DNA of 64,000 nt from Pseudomonadales bacterium. Lineage in GTDB: Bacteria; Pseudomonadota; Gammaproteobacteria; Pseudomonadales; Pseudohongiellaceae. The translations under genes and the position numbers were made by a program. The notes beneath the pieces were generated by a model that ran no database searches, was not told the DNA's origin, and saw nothing but the letters and a program-made list of their open reading frames with translations. The stretch spans positions 496,001-560,000 of the forward strand of contig JACKOJ010000001.1 of the NCBI GenBank assembly GCA_024234325.1, given 5' to 3'. Shown here in pieces: positions 24,971 through 33,852 of this stretch (the first letter of the stretch is position 1; each line of letters begins with the position of its first letter).

Positions 24971-27073
24971 TCACAGCTCCAGCGGGGCCATTGTCATGGT
25001 CTTGATCAGAGTAATCAGCCCGTCAATGTCGCGCAGATCGGAAATCTCGGCGGGTGAATGGCTGTAGCGTCCCGGCCAGGAAAGTCCGGCATTCGGCGCA
25101 CCGTATACCGTGAACCGGGTGCCATCCGTCCCCCCTTGGGTCTGCCCGACCTGGAAGGGAATGCCTGCCGACTCGGCAACCCGAATGTTGCGCTGCAGCT
25201 CATAGGGTGTCGCCAGCGTGCCGTTTTCAATCGATCTGAGCACCGGCCCCTGCCCCAGCGGGGCGAGGGCAAAATGAGGCGATTCCAGCGGAGTGTCAGA
25301 GGACACAAAGGTATCGATACTGTAGGCGCGCCGGGTTTCGTCACCAAACCGTTTGGCCAGCTCTGCTGCCCCGCGCAGCCCGCCTTCTTCCTGCACGGAC
25401 CAGGCGAAGATCATTCGGTTGGGCACCTGCGCCGGATCCAGCTCATTGATCGCCGTCAGCAGTGCGGTGACGCCGACACGATCATCCATGGAGCGCGATG
25501 CGTAGCGGTAATGCCCCATGTAGTGGCCCTGCTTGTGCAGCGTCAGGCCCATGCCCGGGCGCACCCCTGCGGCCGCCAGGGCTTGTCCGTTCATGCCGAA
25601 CCAGGCCCGCACGGTGTCGGGCCGTTTCTCCCGGGGTGAGGCACGATCGAGAAAGACACCGCGCAGATAGGCAGGGTTGCTCAGGGAAGACAATTCACTG
25701 CCCGTGTCAATCTGCAGCACCGCTGGCTGTCCTTCCCAGGCACTGGTCACCACCCCACCCAGGCTGCGCAGGCTCAGCGTGCCGTCCTCTGCAATCTCGG
25801 TGATCTCCCAGCCCACCTCGTCCATATGTGCAATAAAGACTGTGGCCTCGGTATTCGCAGCGCCAAACTCCACAAACAGATTGCCGATGTCATCAACCTG
25901 CGCGCGGTCTCTTGCCCAGGCGGGAAGCGCCTCCAGCACCCGCTGCCTGACCCCTCCTTCGTGACGGGGCACGGCGTAAGTCTCCGCCAGGGCGTCCAGC
26001 GTCTGTCCGATGGCCAGCAGCCGCGCGCGTTGCGGATGGGGCCCGAAGCGCGCCGGATCATTATTGATTTCCTGTGCCTGGGCCGGGGCGGCAACCCAGA
26101 GCGGCAGGGCGGCCCCGGGGCGAATCACCTCCACCAGCGCTGACATGAGCGCATCGGCATCAACAAGGGACACCCGCTCCATCAGGGCATCGGCATCGCG
26201 AACAGCAGGCGCCAGCAGACGAAGCGAGCGAATGCCCCGCTGTTGCAGCACATCGTCCAGGCTGGCGCCAAGGGAATCGACTGCCTCATTGCGCGCCTCG
26301 GCCTCTCCCGGGTCCAGCACGACCAGCTCGTCCACCGCTGGCAGCCAGCGCAGCGCCGAGACCATGCCCGTCCAGCCCAAGGACTGCTGTACGCTGAGCA
26401 CATAACTGGTACTGCCCCGGGCACCATTGAGGCCCGCTTCTGCCGCGGAAAAGGCCACGGCGCAGGAGATACGGGCACCGGCGCGCGGACCCGCCACCTC
26501 ATCGGCATAGGCCCAGGCGGGCAGATTGCGCAACACCGGGTCCAGCAGGCGAATGCCCAGCGCGGCAACTTCCTCTGCGGAATCCGCGCCCACATCCAGC
26601 CAGAGGTCGTTCTGGGTAATCAGCGCCGTCTCGTTCTGATGCTGCGCAGCGAAATGACCATTGGCGACAGCAGACACGACAATCACCGGCCCCTGGGCGG
26701 TCAGCACCCGCAAGTGCTGCCCCTCGTGGGACTGATCCCACAATGGATGACGGGAGCCGGGGCCGATGCGGTGTACGCGCAGATAGCCGTCTGCCGTGAT
26801 CTGGCTGACAGCGTAGCCATAGGCATCCAGAGGACAGGCCACAACGCGATGAGGAGAACCGCTGCCGACGGTCTTGACCAGATTGCCATAGCGGTCCCGC
26901 TGCCAGCCGGGCGCCATCTGCATCAGGGCGTCAGTGGCCCAGTGTTCATGGCCGGTGGGAGCATCCAGTGCCACCCAGGTGGACAGGGTAGTGGCAGCCG
27001 GAGACTGGGCGTGTGCCGGCACCGCCAGTGCCAGCGAAAGAATCAGACCTGCGAATGTTTGCCTACGGTTCAT
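24971..27073 (-). CDS. Exported tandem M42-type peptidase with degenerate first domain
   Basis: Exported protein of 700 aa with a signal peptide ending AHAQ (residue 23). The C-terminal domain (about 350-700) looks like an intact M42 aminopeptidase: HMDEVGW with H416, D530 in SMDDRVG, E562/E563 in VQEEGG, D587 in SIDT and H672 in RYSHSP. The N-terminal half (about 28-320) has the same fold pattern but lost the ligands: PLDAYGY replaces HMDEVGW, and VQQSLG replaces VQEEGG. It therefore appears to be a duplicated peptidase whose first copy is a non-catalytic domain. The ATG at 27073 follows AGAGAG and starts the signal peptide. ald lies 22 bp downstream on the same strand. Confidence 0.85.
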   Translation of the reverse strand: MNRRQTFAGLILSLALAVPAHAQSPAATTLSTWVALDAPTGHEHWATDALMQMAPGWQRDRYGNLVKTVGSGSPHRVVACPLDAYGYAVSQITADGYLRVHRIGPGSRHPLWDQSHEGQHLRVLTAQGPVIVVSAVANGHFAAQHQNETALITQNDLWLDVGADSAEEVAALGIRLLDPVLRNLPAWAYADEVAGPRAGARISCAVAFSAAEAGLNGARGSTSYVLSVQQSLGWTGMVSALRWLPAVDELVVLDPGEAEARNEAVDSLGASLDDVLQQRGIRSLRLLAPAVRDADALMERVSLVDADALMSALVEVIRPGAALPLWVAAPAQAQEINNDPARFGPHPQRARLLAIGQTLDALAETYAVPRHEGGVRQRVLEALPAWARDRAQVDDIGNLFVEFGAANTEATVFIAHMDEVGWEITEIAEDGTLSLRSLGGVVTSAWEGQPAVLQIDTGSELSSLSNPAYLRGVFLDRASPREKRPDTVRAWFGMNGQALAAAGVRPGMGLTLHKQGHYMGHYRYASRSMDDRVGVTALLTAINELDPAQVPNRMIFAWSVQEEGGLRGAAELAKRFGDETRRAYSIDTFVSSDTPLESPHFALAPLGQGPVLRSIENGTLATPYELQRNIRVAESAGIPFQVGQTQGGTDGTRFTVYGAPNAGLSWPGRYSHSPAEISDLRDIDGLITLIKTMTMAPLEL

Positions 27074-27278
27074 GCGCGAACTCTCTGTACAGTAATTTCC
27101 GACAGGGTCAGGTAGCGTTGCCACCTGCACGTTAGCACTCTCCGGCTTCAACCTCTCTGTTCTTGTCAGACGGCGCGCAGCAAAGGCGCCTTGTGTGAGG
27201 TTGCCCCAGAATCGCAGAAAATGGCCGCAACAGCCAGTGCTGATGTGATTGCGTTGCACAGCGGGTTTGTAGAAAGAG

Positions 27279-27905
27279 TCAGATCAGGCCCAGACGCTTG
27301 GCGGCCAGTGCTGCCTCGGCGCGGCTGGAAATATTCAGCTTCTGGTACACATGTTTCAGATGGTCCTCCACCGTGTACTTGCTGATGTTGAGCCGGTCAG
27401 CAACCTCCGGACTGCTGGAGCCGGATGCAATCAGCGCCAGCACATCGCTCTCGCGCCGGGTCAGGGGGGACTCCTCAACGGGATTGTTTGCACCGGAAAA
27501 GTGGTTCAGCACCAGCGTGGCAATGGCGGGCGACAGCGGCAGTTCACCCGCCACGGCCTGCTGCAGCATATCGGCGATGCGCCGACGGCTCTGGTCTTTC
27601 AGAATATAGCCTTTGGCACCCGCCGTAAGGCTGGGCAGCAGATGATTCTCGTCGGCATAGATGGTGACCACAATGCACAGGCACAGCGGGTGGCGATCGA
27701 GCAAGGTGGGGATGAAGGTATTGCCCTTGCCATCCGGCAGTTCCAGATCCACCAGCGCAATCTCCGGCTGCCGCGCATCGAGGCAGGCGGTCGCCTCGGC
27801 AATGCTGCTGGCAAGCGTAATACTGGCATCCGGATAGGCCAGTACACAGGCATCCCGCAACCAGCACTGGGTATCCGGCATGTCTTCAAGAATGAGTATC
27901 TGCAC
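27279..27905 (-). CDS. NarL/LuxR-family response regulator
   Basis: Two-domain regulator of 208 aa. The receiver domain (about 1-120) has the acidic pocket (LILEDMPD), the phospho-acceptor Asp in ALVDLELPDG and the Lys in YILKDQS. The C terminus is a LuxR HTH (PLTRRESDVLALIASG, SSPEVADRLNISKYTVEDHLKHVYQKL). The GTG at 27905 follows GGGGAGG and lies inside the 3' end of the sensor kinase gene (20-bp overlap), so kinase and regulator are translated together and should form one two-component system. Confidence 0.9.
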   Translation of the reverse strand: MQILILEDMPDTQCWLRDACVLAYPDASITLASSIAEATACLDARQPEIALVDLELPDGKGNTFIPTLLDRHPLCLCIVVTIYADENHLLPSLTAGAKGYILKDQSRRRIADMLQQAVAGELPLSPAIATLVLNHFSGANNPVEESPLTRRESDVLALIASGSSSPEVADRLNISKYTVEDHLKHVYQKLNISSRAEAALAAKRLGLI

Positions 27906-29832
27906 CCTGCACCTCCCCGTCTTGTCTTGCCAGCGGAATACGCCAGGCCACTGCCACCCAACTGCCCTCGCGATCTGCGATGTCGAATTGTCCGCCAAGA
28001 TCCCGCGTGCGCACCCGCAGATTGCTGATGCCGCGCCCCGTGCGCCAGCCACTCACGGGCTTCGGAGCACCATCGTTCGCAACCGTAATGCCAAGCGTAC
28101 CGGGTGTCACTTCCATGCGCACCTCAATCTGCGTAATTCCCTTGCTGTGCAGCAACGCATTGCTCAGCACCTCACGCAGCATGCGGCGCAACTGCGTGTG
28201 CTGCAGCTCTGTCAGCATCACGTCGCCATCCACGCCCTCAACATCCCAACGCAAGGCCACGCCCGCATCCGCGACACGCTCAGACACTTCCTGCTGCCAT
28301 TGCTGCACGGCATTGCGCAACAGACAGCTTTCCAGCGACTTGCGGGAAACAATGTCGCGCAGATCCTCCAGCGCCGACTTGGCCAGCGTGCTGTCTGATT
28401 CGTTGTCCAGGCGGTAATACAGCGACAGCAGTTTGGAACCCACATCGTCGTGCAGATCGCGATAGATGCGCTCGCGCTCTTCGCTGGCCGACTGCCGGAT
28501 CAGCACCTCCTCAATCGCGCGGTAGTTTTCCTCCAGCTCCTGCCGTGCGCGGCCAATGCGCGCCTCCAGCTCGGCATTCAGGCTGTCTGCTGCATTCATG
28601 GAGTCGATGAAACGCTTGATCAGGCTCGCACCAATCAACATGAAGATCACCGGGGCCGCAAAATGCAGGGAATTGAAGTGATTCTGAAACCCGGACTCCG
28701 CCCCTCCGAACCAGCCGTTGTTCAGTACCGCCTGCATCACCGTGTCATGCACGCCCGCGACAAACATCAGGGCAATGGCGCAGCAGTAGAACAGGGGCAA
28801 TATCTGTCGACGCAGACGATAGAGGCCCAGACTGACAGAAAACACGTACACTCCCAGGCTCAGAGAACCCAGGTGGTAGTAGATATTGATATCGAACACC
28901 TGAAAGAAACTGGCGTAGAAATACAGGGGAACACCGCACAGCAGATACACAAGCGCCATTTTCTCCACACGTGGCCGGGACACCTGAAGACTGCGGAAAC
29001 AGAAAATCATCAGGGCGTATGCCCATAGATCAACCGAAATGTTTGTGAGCCAGCGCCAGGTGTCCGCATCAACAGGCAGGTAGCGCAGGAACTGATTTAG
29101 GCAGTACACACTGAGCGCCACCGAAGCGACTGCAAACCACAGATACTCCGTTTCCCTGCGCCGATAGAACCACACGGTGAAACTGAACAGGCCCGTGACC
29201 AGCACGAATACGAACAGCCCGAGTGCAACATCATGCTGCACAAAGCTGCGGCTGTCGTACAGGGGTTTCAGCAGCGCCGCAGAGGCGAGCACCACCGGTT
29301 CCATTGAACCCCAGCCATGCTGCGAGTAATGCTTGATCAGAATCTCGTTCTGCACCTGCAGCAGTGAGGCGGGAAACTCGAAATAAAGAGGACTGTTCCA
29401 GTAGCGGGCCATCGGTTCACCGGTGTTGCCCCCGGAGCCAATCTTCTGGCCGTTCAACCACACATCCGCCGTCTGGTTCAGACGCCAGACATAGAAACCC
29501 CACACGACATTTGCCTCTGCCCCCTCCTGTTTCGGCAATGCCGACAGGGGCAGAGCGAGCCGGTACCACACGGCCCGTGTGTCCGCAAACCGGTTCCGCC
29601 AGTGAAACGGTAGCGTCACCGGCATCCACGCTGTACTGTGGTTCGCCAACGTCCCCACAGAAATATCGAGAGGCAAGGCCTCGGCCTGCGCCAGCACGGT
29701 ATATTCCCCCTCCGGCAGGTCCACACTGGAAATATGTTCCAGCCAGGCCCAGGCTGCGAACAACAGCGCCAGTGCCGAGAGCAGCAGAATACCGAGCACG
29801 AAGCGGTTCTTGTCGTCAGTTATTTCGCTCAT
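27886..29832 (-). CDS. Sensor histidine kinase with 7TM-DISM-like input region
   Basis: Membrane sensor of about 648 aa. One TM near the N terminus is followed by a large periplasmic beta-rich region (about 30-205, with WYRLALPL and VWLNGQKIGSGG, like the DISM extracellular domain). Seven hydrophobic segments follow (about 210-410), then a coiled coil and a HisKA_3-type dimerisation motif (ERIYRDLHDDVGSKLLSL, phospho-His). The HATPase domain has EVLSNALLHS (N box) and GRGISNLRVR (G box). ATGs at 29862, 29841 and 29832 are in frame; none has a strong ribosome-binding site, and 29832 is used because it starts MSEITDDKNRF. The ligand is unknown. Confidence 0.86.
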   Translation of the reverse strand: MSEITDDKNRFVLGILLLSALALLFAAWAWLEHISSVDLPEGEYTVLAQAEALPLDISVGTLANHSTAWMPVTLPFHWRNRFADTRAVWYRLALPLSALPKQEGAEANVVWGFYVWRLNQTADVWLNGQKIGSGGNTGEPMARYWNSPLYFEFPASLLQVQNEILIKHYSQHGWGSMEPVVLASAALLKPLYDSRSFVQHDVALGLFVFVLVTGLFSFTVWFYRRRETEYLWFAVASVALSVYCLNQFLRYLPVDADTWRWLTNISVDLWAYALMIFCFRSLQVSRPRVEKMALVYLLCGVPLYFYASFFQVFDINIYYHLGSLSLGVYVFSVSLGLYRLRRQILPLFYCCAIALMFVAGVHDTVMQAVLNNGWFGGAESGFQNHFNSLHFAAPVIFMLIGASLIKRFIDSMNAADSLNAELEARIGRARQELEENYRAIEEVLIRQSASEERERIYRDLHDDVGSKLLSLYYRLDNESDSTLAKSALEDLRDIVSRKSLESCLLRNAVQQWQQEVSERVADAGVALRWDVEGVDGDVMLTELQHTQLRRMLREVLSNALLHSKGITQIEVRMEVTPGTLGITVANDGAPKPVSGWRTGRGISNLRVRTRDLGGQFDIADREGSWVAVAWRIPLARQDGEVQGADTHS

Positions 29833-29878
29833 CCTGGCCATCTTACTGAAACATGGGGCCATTGTTCGTGTTTTTTTT

Positions 29879-29913
29879 ATCCCTATAAATCCCTGAACTC
29901 AGGGATTATCCCT
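29879..29913. promoter_or_regulatory. Cluster of ATCCCT half-sites including a palindrome
   Basis: ATCCCT occurs at 29879, 29889 and 29908, and its complement AGGGAT at 29901. The middle pair forms a perfect 8-bp-arm palindrome, ATCCCTGA-AC-TCAGGGAT (29889-29906). The first two copies are 10 bp apart. The cluster lies between the divergent sensor kinase and C39-like genes and looks like an operator, perhaps of the adjacent LuxR-type regulator. Confidence 0.5.
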
Positions 29914-30029
29914 CAGCAGCAAGCCTCCTAAGATGAGCCCGGTAGCAAACTCCGGCGCACGCGTCGGCCGATTTCCGAAATGAAGTCCTTCACACGGAAC
30001 CATTCACCCAAAGCAATCCGGAGGCCCGA

Positions 30030-32060
30030 ATGAACTCGCGTTTCAACTTTGCACTCAGCCTGCTGCTTCTTGGCAGCAGCCTGCCCTCGGCCCTGCAGGC
30101 GGCCGAAATGGTGGTGAGCGCCGATAACGGCATCTCGCTCATCCAGCTCGATTTCCCCTCCGATGACGTCCCCGTCATGGACTCGCAGGTCGGGCTGCTG
30201 GAGGCCAACCTGATTCAATTGCGCAACGGCACCGGCATGAACACCGGCTATCTCAACATGGTGCGCGGCAGCAACTGGGTGGTGCGCAATCTGCCGGTTA
30301 TGTCCGATGCTGACTACCCGTATTCACACCTCTCGGTCAAATTCGATCTCGGCGTCAGCGCAGGCACCGATGTGTCTTCCCTGAGTGCCGTGATGGTATT
30401 TTCCGACACCCTGATGCTGAACGCGCCTACTGGCACCCCTGCCAACTTTTCTGTGGGAAGTGCGCCCAGTTCCCAGGGCGGCATGGGCGACCCGCAGTTT
30501 GGCTCCAGCGGGACCACTAGTGGTTCTCCCGTCATCCCACCCTCGACTGCAGGCATCTCCTATCCCGACCTGACCAACAACCGGATGGTGTTTCAAATGG
30601 ACCATCCTAATATCGAGACGGCCCACAACCAGTGCATGCCGGCCTCTGTCGCGAATAGCCTGAGTTTTCTGGAGAAAACCACCGCACTGCGCCTGCCGCA
30701 TCGCAATGTCCCAGGCCTCAAGGGTGACCAGTCTCTGGTGGGCCAGCTCGACACCTACATGGAACGTCCCATGACGTCCCGCAGGGAAGGCCAACCCACC
30801 CTGGTGGACAAGGGCATCAAAGGCAAACTGCAGTATCTGGTCGACAACGATCTGCACGAGCGCATCGCTACCCGCCACTGGGGTCTTCAGGGCAGCAACG
30901 ATTTCTCCGCCAGTAACGGTGACAAAACCGCCACCTCAAAGGGACAGGGTAACAGCCTCAATTTCAACAAACTGATAGACGCTCTGGAAGGTGGCGAAGA
31001 CTGCGAGGCGGGCTATGTGTACCAGGATGCCAATGGGGATTGGAATGGTCACGCCGTGGATCTTGTGGCGGCCGGATATATGGCAGGCAAGCCCTTCATG
31101 ATTGAGAACTCTGACCTGAACCAGGGTTCCGATACCCTTGGAGCCGGCAAATCCGGTTTCCTGTTTTCCTATCTTGAGGCGACCTCTGATGGCTTCATGA
31201 GCATGAACGGCACCCAGCAGACACTGGCCTTCGCCATGTGCCAGAAGTACATTCCCAAGCCCGTGCCCACCGACACCCGGCTCCCACCGCTGACCGCAAC
31301 TTTTTATATACCCGGCACAGAGGTGGACCTTCTGAAGACAACCGATCCCGCCGGCCACAGTTGCTGTGCTGAATTTCCCCCGGAAGCACTTGATATGCTG
31401 TTTGAGAATGGCGTGCTGATTCTGAGTGTCGCCACCGGCACCACGCCCTGGCTGCCCATGACGCTGGCCCTGGACGCTCTAGGCGGGCTGAGCGGAAGCA
31501 ACGATGCCACGGTGGCGGGATTTGGCGGCATACACAATACGATCACAGGCCAGGTGGGAGCTGACAAGATCAGCGCCCAGATCACCCTGGGCAAGAATGG
31601 CGGTCTGCCGCAGGGACAACCCATCATCTTCGACGTCAGCATCACGCCCAAAGAGCCCTGGCCCTGGACGATCAAGGACCCCGACCCGGAGCTGACCCCG
31701 GCCATCCGCGTGAACGGCTTCCGCGAAGCCCATACACTGACTGCCGGAGAACCCGTGACCATCGGCGTCTCTCTGCAGCCCGGGACCAATACGGACACCG
31801 CCGAATGGTGGCTGGTGGCCGAGGCACAGGGCAGCTACTTCTCCTTCGATGCCGCGACCTCCAACTGGGTCCCCGGCGTCACCCCAGTCATCAGCACCCC
31901 GGCCATGACACTGGGCGCCACCAGCCTGTTCACCTTCGACGGGGGCCTGCCGGCTGGCGAGTACCGCTTCCACTTCGGGCTGGACTCTACCCCGAACAAC
32001 ACCCTGGATCTGGAAGCACTGACCGTGGACAGCATCGAGATCACCGTGTCGGCCCCCTGA
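30030..32060 (+). CDS. Secreted protein with papain-like (C39-type) cysteine peptidase signature
   Basis: Exported protein of 676 aa with a signal peptide (1-24, ending LQAAE). Around residue 200 the sequence HNQCMPASVANSLSFL resembles the active-site block of C39-like peptidases (oxyanion Gln201, Cys202). His341 in NGHAVDLVAAGY and Asn360 in MIENSD are placed like the remaining catalytic residues. The region after about 420 is beta-rich and may be a binding module. No close family is recognised, and peptidase activity is an inference from three short motifs. GGAGG lies 5 nt before the ATG. It is divergent from the DISM two-component system, which may control it. Confidence 0.7.
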   Translation: MNSRFNFALSLLLLGSSLPSALQAAEMVVSADNGISLIQLDFPSDDVPVMDSQVGLLEANLIQLRNGTGMNTGYLNMVRGSNWVVRNLPVMSDADYPYSHLSVKFDLGVSAGTDVSSLSAVMVFSDTLMLNAPTGTPANFSVGSAPSSQGGMGDPQFGSSGTTSGSPVIPPSTAGISYPDLTNNRMVFQMDHPNIETAHNQCMPASVANSLSFLEKTTALRLPHRNVPGLKGDQSLVGQLDTYMERPMTSRREGQPTLVDKGIKGKLQYLVDNDLHERIATRHWGLQGSNDFSASNGDKTATSKGQGNSLNFNKLIDALEGGEDCEAGYVYQDANGDWNGHAVDLVAAGYMAGKPFMIENSDLNQGSDTLGAGKSGFLFSYLEATSDGFMSMNGTQQTLAFAMCQKYIPKPVPTDTRLPPLTATFYIPGTEVDLLKTTDPAGHSCCAEFPPEALDMLFENGVLILSVATGTTPWLPMTLALDALGGLSGSNDATVAGFGGIHNTITGQVGADKISAQITLGKNGGLPQGQPIIFDVSITPKEPWPWTIKDPDPELTPAIRVNGFREAHTLTAGEPVTIGVSLQPGTNTDTAEWWLVAEAQGSYFSFDAATSNWVPGVTPVISTPAMTLGATSLFTFDGGLPAGEYRFHFGLDSTPNNTLDLEALTVDSIEITVSAP

Positions 32061-32114
32061 CGCTGCCCCACATGCAGGTGTCTATCGATCGTAGACACCT
32101 GCAAGGATTGAGCG

Positions 32115-32147
32115 GCCCCCGGCAGACTTGTGTGCCGGGGGCGTTTT
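32115..32147 (+). terminator. Rho-independent terminator after the C39-like gene
   Basis: GCCCCCGGCA (32115-32124) and TGCCGGGGGC (32133-32142) form a perfect 10-bp stem with an 8-nt loop, followed by GTTTT. A second perfect inverted repeat (GCAGGTGTCTA, 32074-32084 with 32092-32102) lies just upstream but has no T tract. Confidence 0.85.
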
Positions 32148-32197
32148 GTGCCAAAGAAAGGTATTTCAGCAGGAATGGCAGAGACGGTGGACGAAGG

Positions 32198-32226
32198 TGG
32201 CGATCTGGCCCTGTCCGCCCTATAAT
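32198..32226 (+). promoter_or_regulatory. tRNA promoter
   Basis: TATAAT (32221-32226) is a perfect -10 box 22 bp before the tRNA. The -35 position 17 bp upstream reads TGGCGA (3 of 6). A GC-rich discriminator (ACGCGGCCC) follows the -10 box, as usual for stringently controlled stable-RNA promoters. Confidence 0.7.
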
Positions 32227-32248
32227 ACGCGGCCCTCAAGGGGAAGAA

Positions 32249-32309
<61 letters not shown>

Positions 32310-32325
<16 letters not shown>

Positions 32326-32566
32326 CTCCTTCGCAAAGCTCAGTCGCGCTGGACCTCACCGGACTACCCAGCCATCCAGCATAGCTGGATGTCGTTACGG
32401 CTCACCTGAAGCTGCGCTTCAAACAACGTTCGCCTTCACCCTGGTGGGCCCACCACATTCCCTTCCGGGAAAGCGCTGCACCTCATACGGACTTCCAGCC
32501 ATTCGGCACAGCCGAATGTCGTTTCGGCTCACCTGAAGCTGCGCTTCAAAAAACGTTCGCCTTCAC
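32310..32566 (+). repeat. Tandem repeats of the tRNA 3' end with hairpins
   Basis: The last 16 bases of the tRNA plus the next C (17 bp, 32310-32326) recur at 32440-32456, and the following sequence is repeated too, giving two units of 130 bp (32310-32439) and 127 bp (32440-32566); a third unit begins and stops after CCTG. Each unit contains a 7-bp hairpin (32374-32390; 32501-32517) whose two stems differ by compensatory changes, and a constant hairpin TGAAGC-TGC-GCTTCA (32407-32421; 32534-32548). The last 40 bp of each unit are nearly identical. Confidence 0.85.
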
Positions 32567-32692
32567 CCTGCCATTCACCTCCAAGCAGCTCTCCCGGAAG
32601 ACTCTGGAAACTTTCCGGGACTTTGGCTATAACTATCAAATTGACGGGTATCCCCCAGTTTCTCCCAATACAAACCATAGAGCACCCCCTGC

Positions 32693-33736
32693 ATGAAACG
32701 ACACATTGCAAGCAGCCTGTTGCTGGCAGCAACTCTAAGCGGCACCACGCAGGCGCAGGACACCACTTCATCTTATCAGGCACCGGAGCCCATTGAGCTG
32801 AGGGCGATTTATGCCGAGTCAGCAATACGGGCCGGAGCTGAGGGATGGGTTCTTGTGCACTTCATGGTTGGCATCGACGGCAAAGTGTTTGAACCAAGAA
32901 TCGTCGGATCATCCGGGCCTGAAATGTTTCAATTTGCCGCCCTTCGCGCCCTGGACGAGAGCACCTTCAAGCCAGCCACAGTCGGCGGTGAGGCCGTAGA
33001 AGGACGCTCATCGATCAACTTCAGGTTTCTTCTCATAGACGGTGACAAAGCGGCCGGCACCCGATTCGGAAGACTGTACCGAAACCTTTCCACTCTCATC
33101 GAGTCCGGCAATAAGGACGAGGCACAAAGCCTGTTGGTGACCATGAACAAGCGAGGAGCCCTGAACAACTACGAAGGGGCGTTGCTTGCATTGGCTAACT
33201 ATATGTATCTGGGCAGTTTCTCAGAGGATATAGAGGGGCAGGTGACTTATCTGAATCAGGCCTTGATGTATGAAGCATATGCACCGGAACTGGATGATTC
33301 CGAAGGGTACCTGCCTGAAGACCTGGCAAACACCGCCCGACTCGACTTGCTGACCCTGCTCATCAAGACAAAGCGCTACGCGGAGGCCTTGAACGTATAT
33401 AGACAGCTTCAGGAATCAGGGATCGACACGCAGGTCTTCGCACCGGCCATCGCCCAGATCCAGAAAATCAGGAGTGACAGCTCCGCCTACAGGGTTCAGG
33501 CAAGAACAGACACGAACGGCTCATGGCAAATTCAGTTATTCAAGCCCGGGATTTTCATCGACAGCTCTGGCCAGAGCGTGAATGAATTTGGTCTCTGGTG
33601 CGAAAAGAAATACCAGTTCTTCACTTTTCAGGAAGGCAACGAATATCAAATTCCAGAGAGCTGGGGGAACTGCACGCTGATCGTGATGGGCTCTCCAGAG
33701 GCCACGTTTGAACTGGAGCAGTTCGGGCTGCAGTAG
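32693..33736 (+). CDS. Periplasmic TonB-C-domain protein with helical repeat tail
   Basis: Exported protein of 347 aa. A cleavable signal peptide (about 1-21, ending TQAQ) is followed by a TonB C-terminal domain (about 32-112: GWVLVHFMVGIDGKVFEPRIVGSSG, ALRALDESTFKPATVGG). The rest is a helical region similar to TPR-like repeats and a beta-rich end. A true TonB has an N-terminal anchor and a Pro-rich linker; both are missing, so it is not a normal energy transducer. It converges with a TonB-dependent receptor gene. Confidence 0.82.
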   Translation: MKRHIASSLLLAATLSGTTQAQDTTSSYQAPEPIELRAIYAESAIRAGAEGWVLVHFMVGIDGKVFEPRIVGSSGPEMFQFAALRALDESTFKPATVGGEAVEGRSSINFRFLLIDGDKAAGTRFGRLYRNLSTLIESGNKDEAQSLLVTMNKRGALNNYEGALLALANYMYLGSFSEDIEGQVTYLNQALMYEAYAPELDDSEGYLPEDLANTARLDLLTLLIKTKRYAEALNVYRQLQESGIDTQVFAPAIAQIQKIRSDSSAYRVQARTDTNGSWQIQLFKPGIFIDSSGQSVNEFGLWCEKKYQFFTFQEGNEYQIPESWGNCTLIVMGSPEATFELEQFGLQ

Positions 33737-33765
33737 TCCGCAATCTCTGTAAACACTGCATATAC

Positions 33766-33793
33766 AAGAAGAGGCTCCTTAGAGCCTCTTCTT
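33766..33793. terminator. Bidirectional terminator hairpin
   Basis: AAGAAGAGGCTC (33766-33777) and GAGCCTCTTCTT (33782-33793) form a perfect 12-bp stem with a CTTA loop, A-rich on one side and T-rich on the other. It lies between the convergent TonB-C gene and the 734-aa receptor gene and can serve both. Confidence 0.8.
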
Positions 33794-33852
33794 GTTTCCC
33801 TGAAATCAAGGCACCTGACCCCTTGATTTACTTCCCCTTGATTTACTTGATA

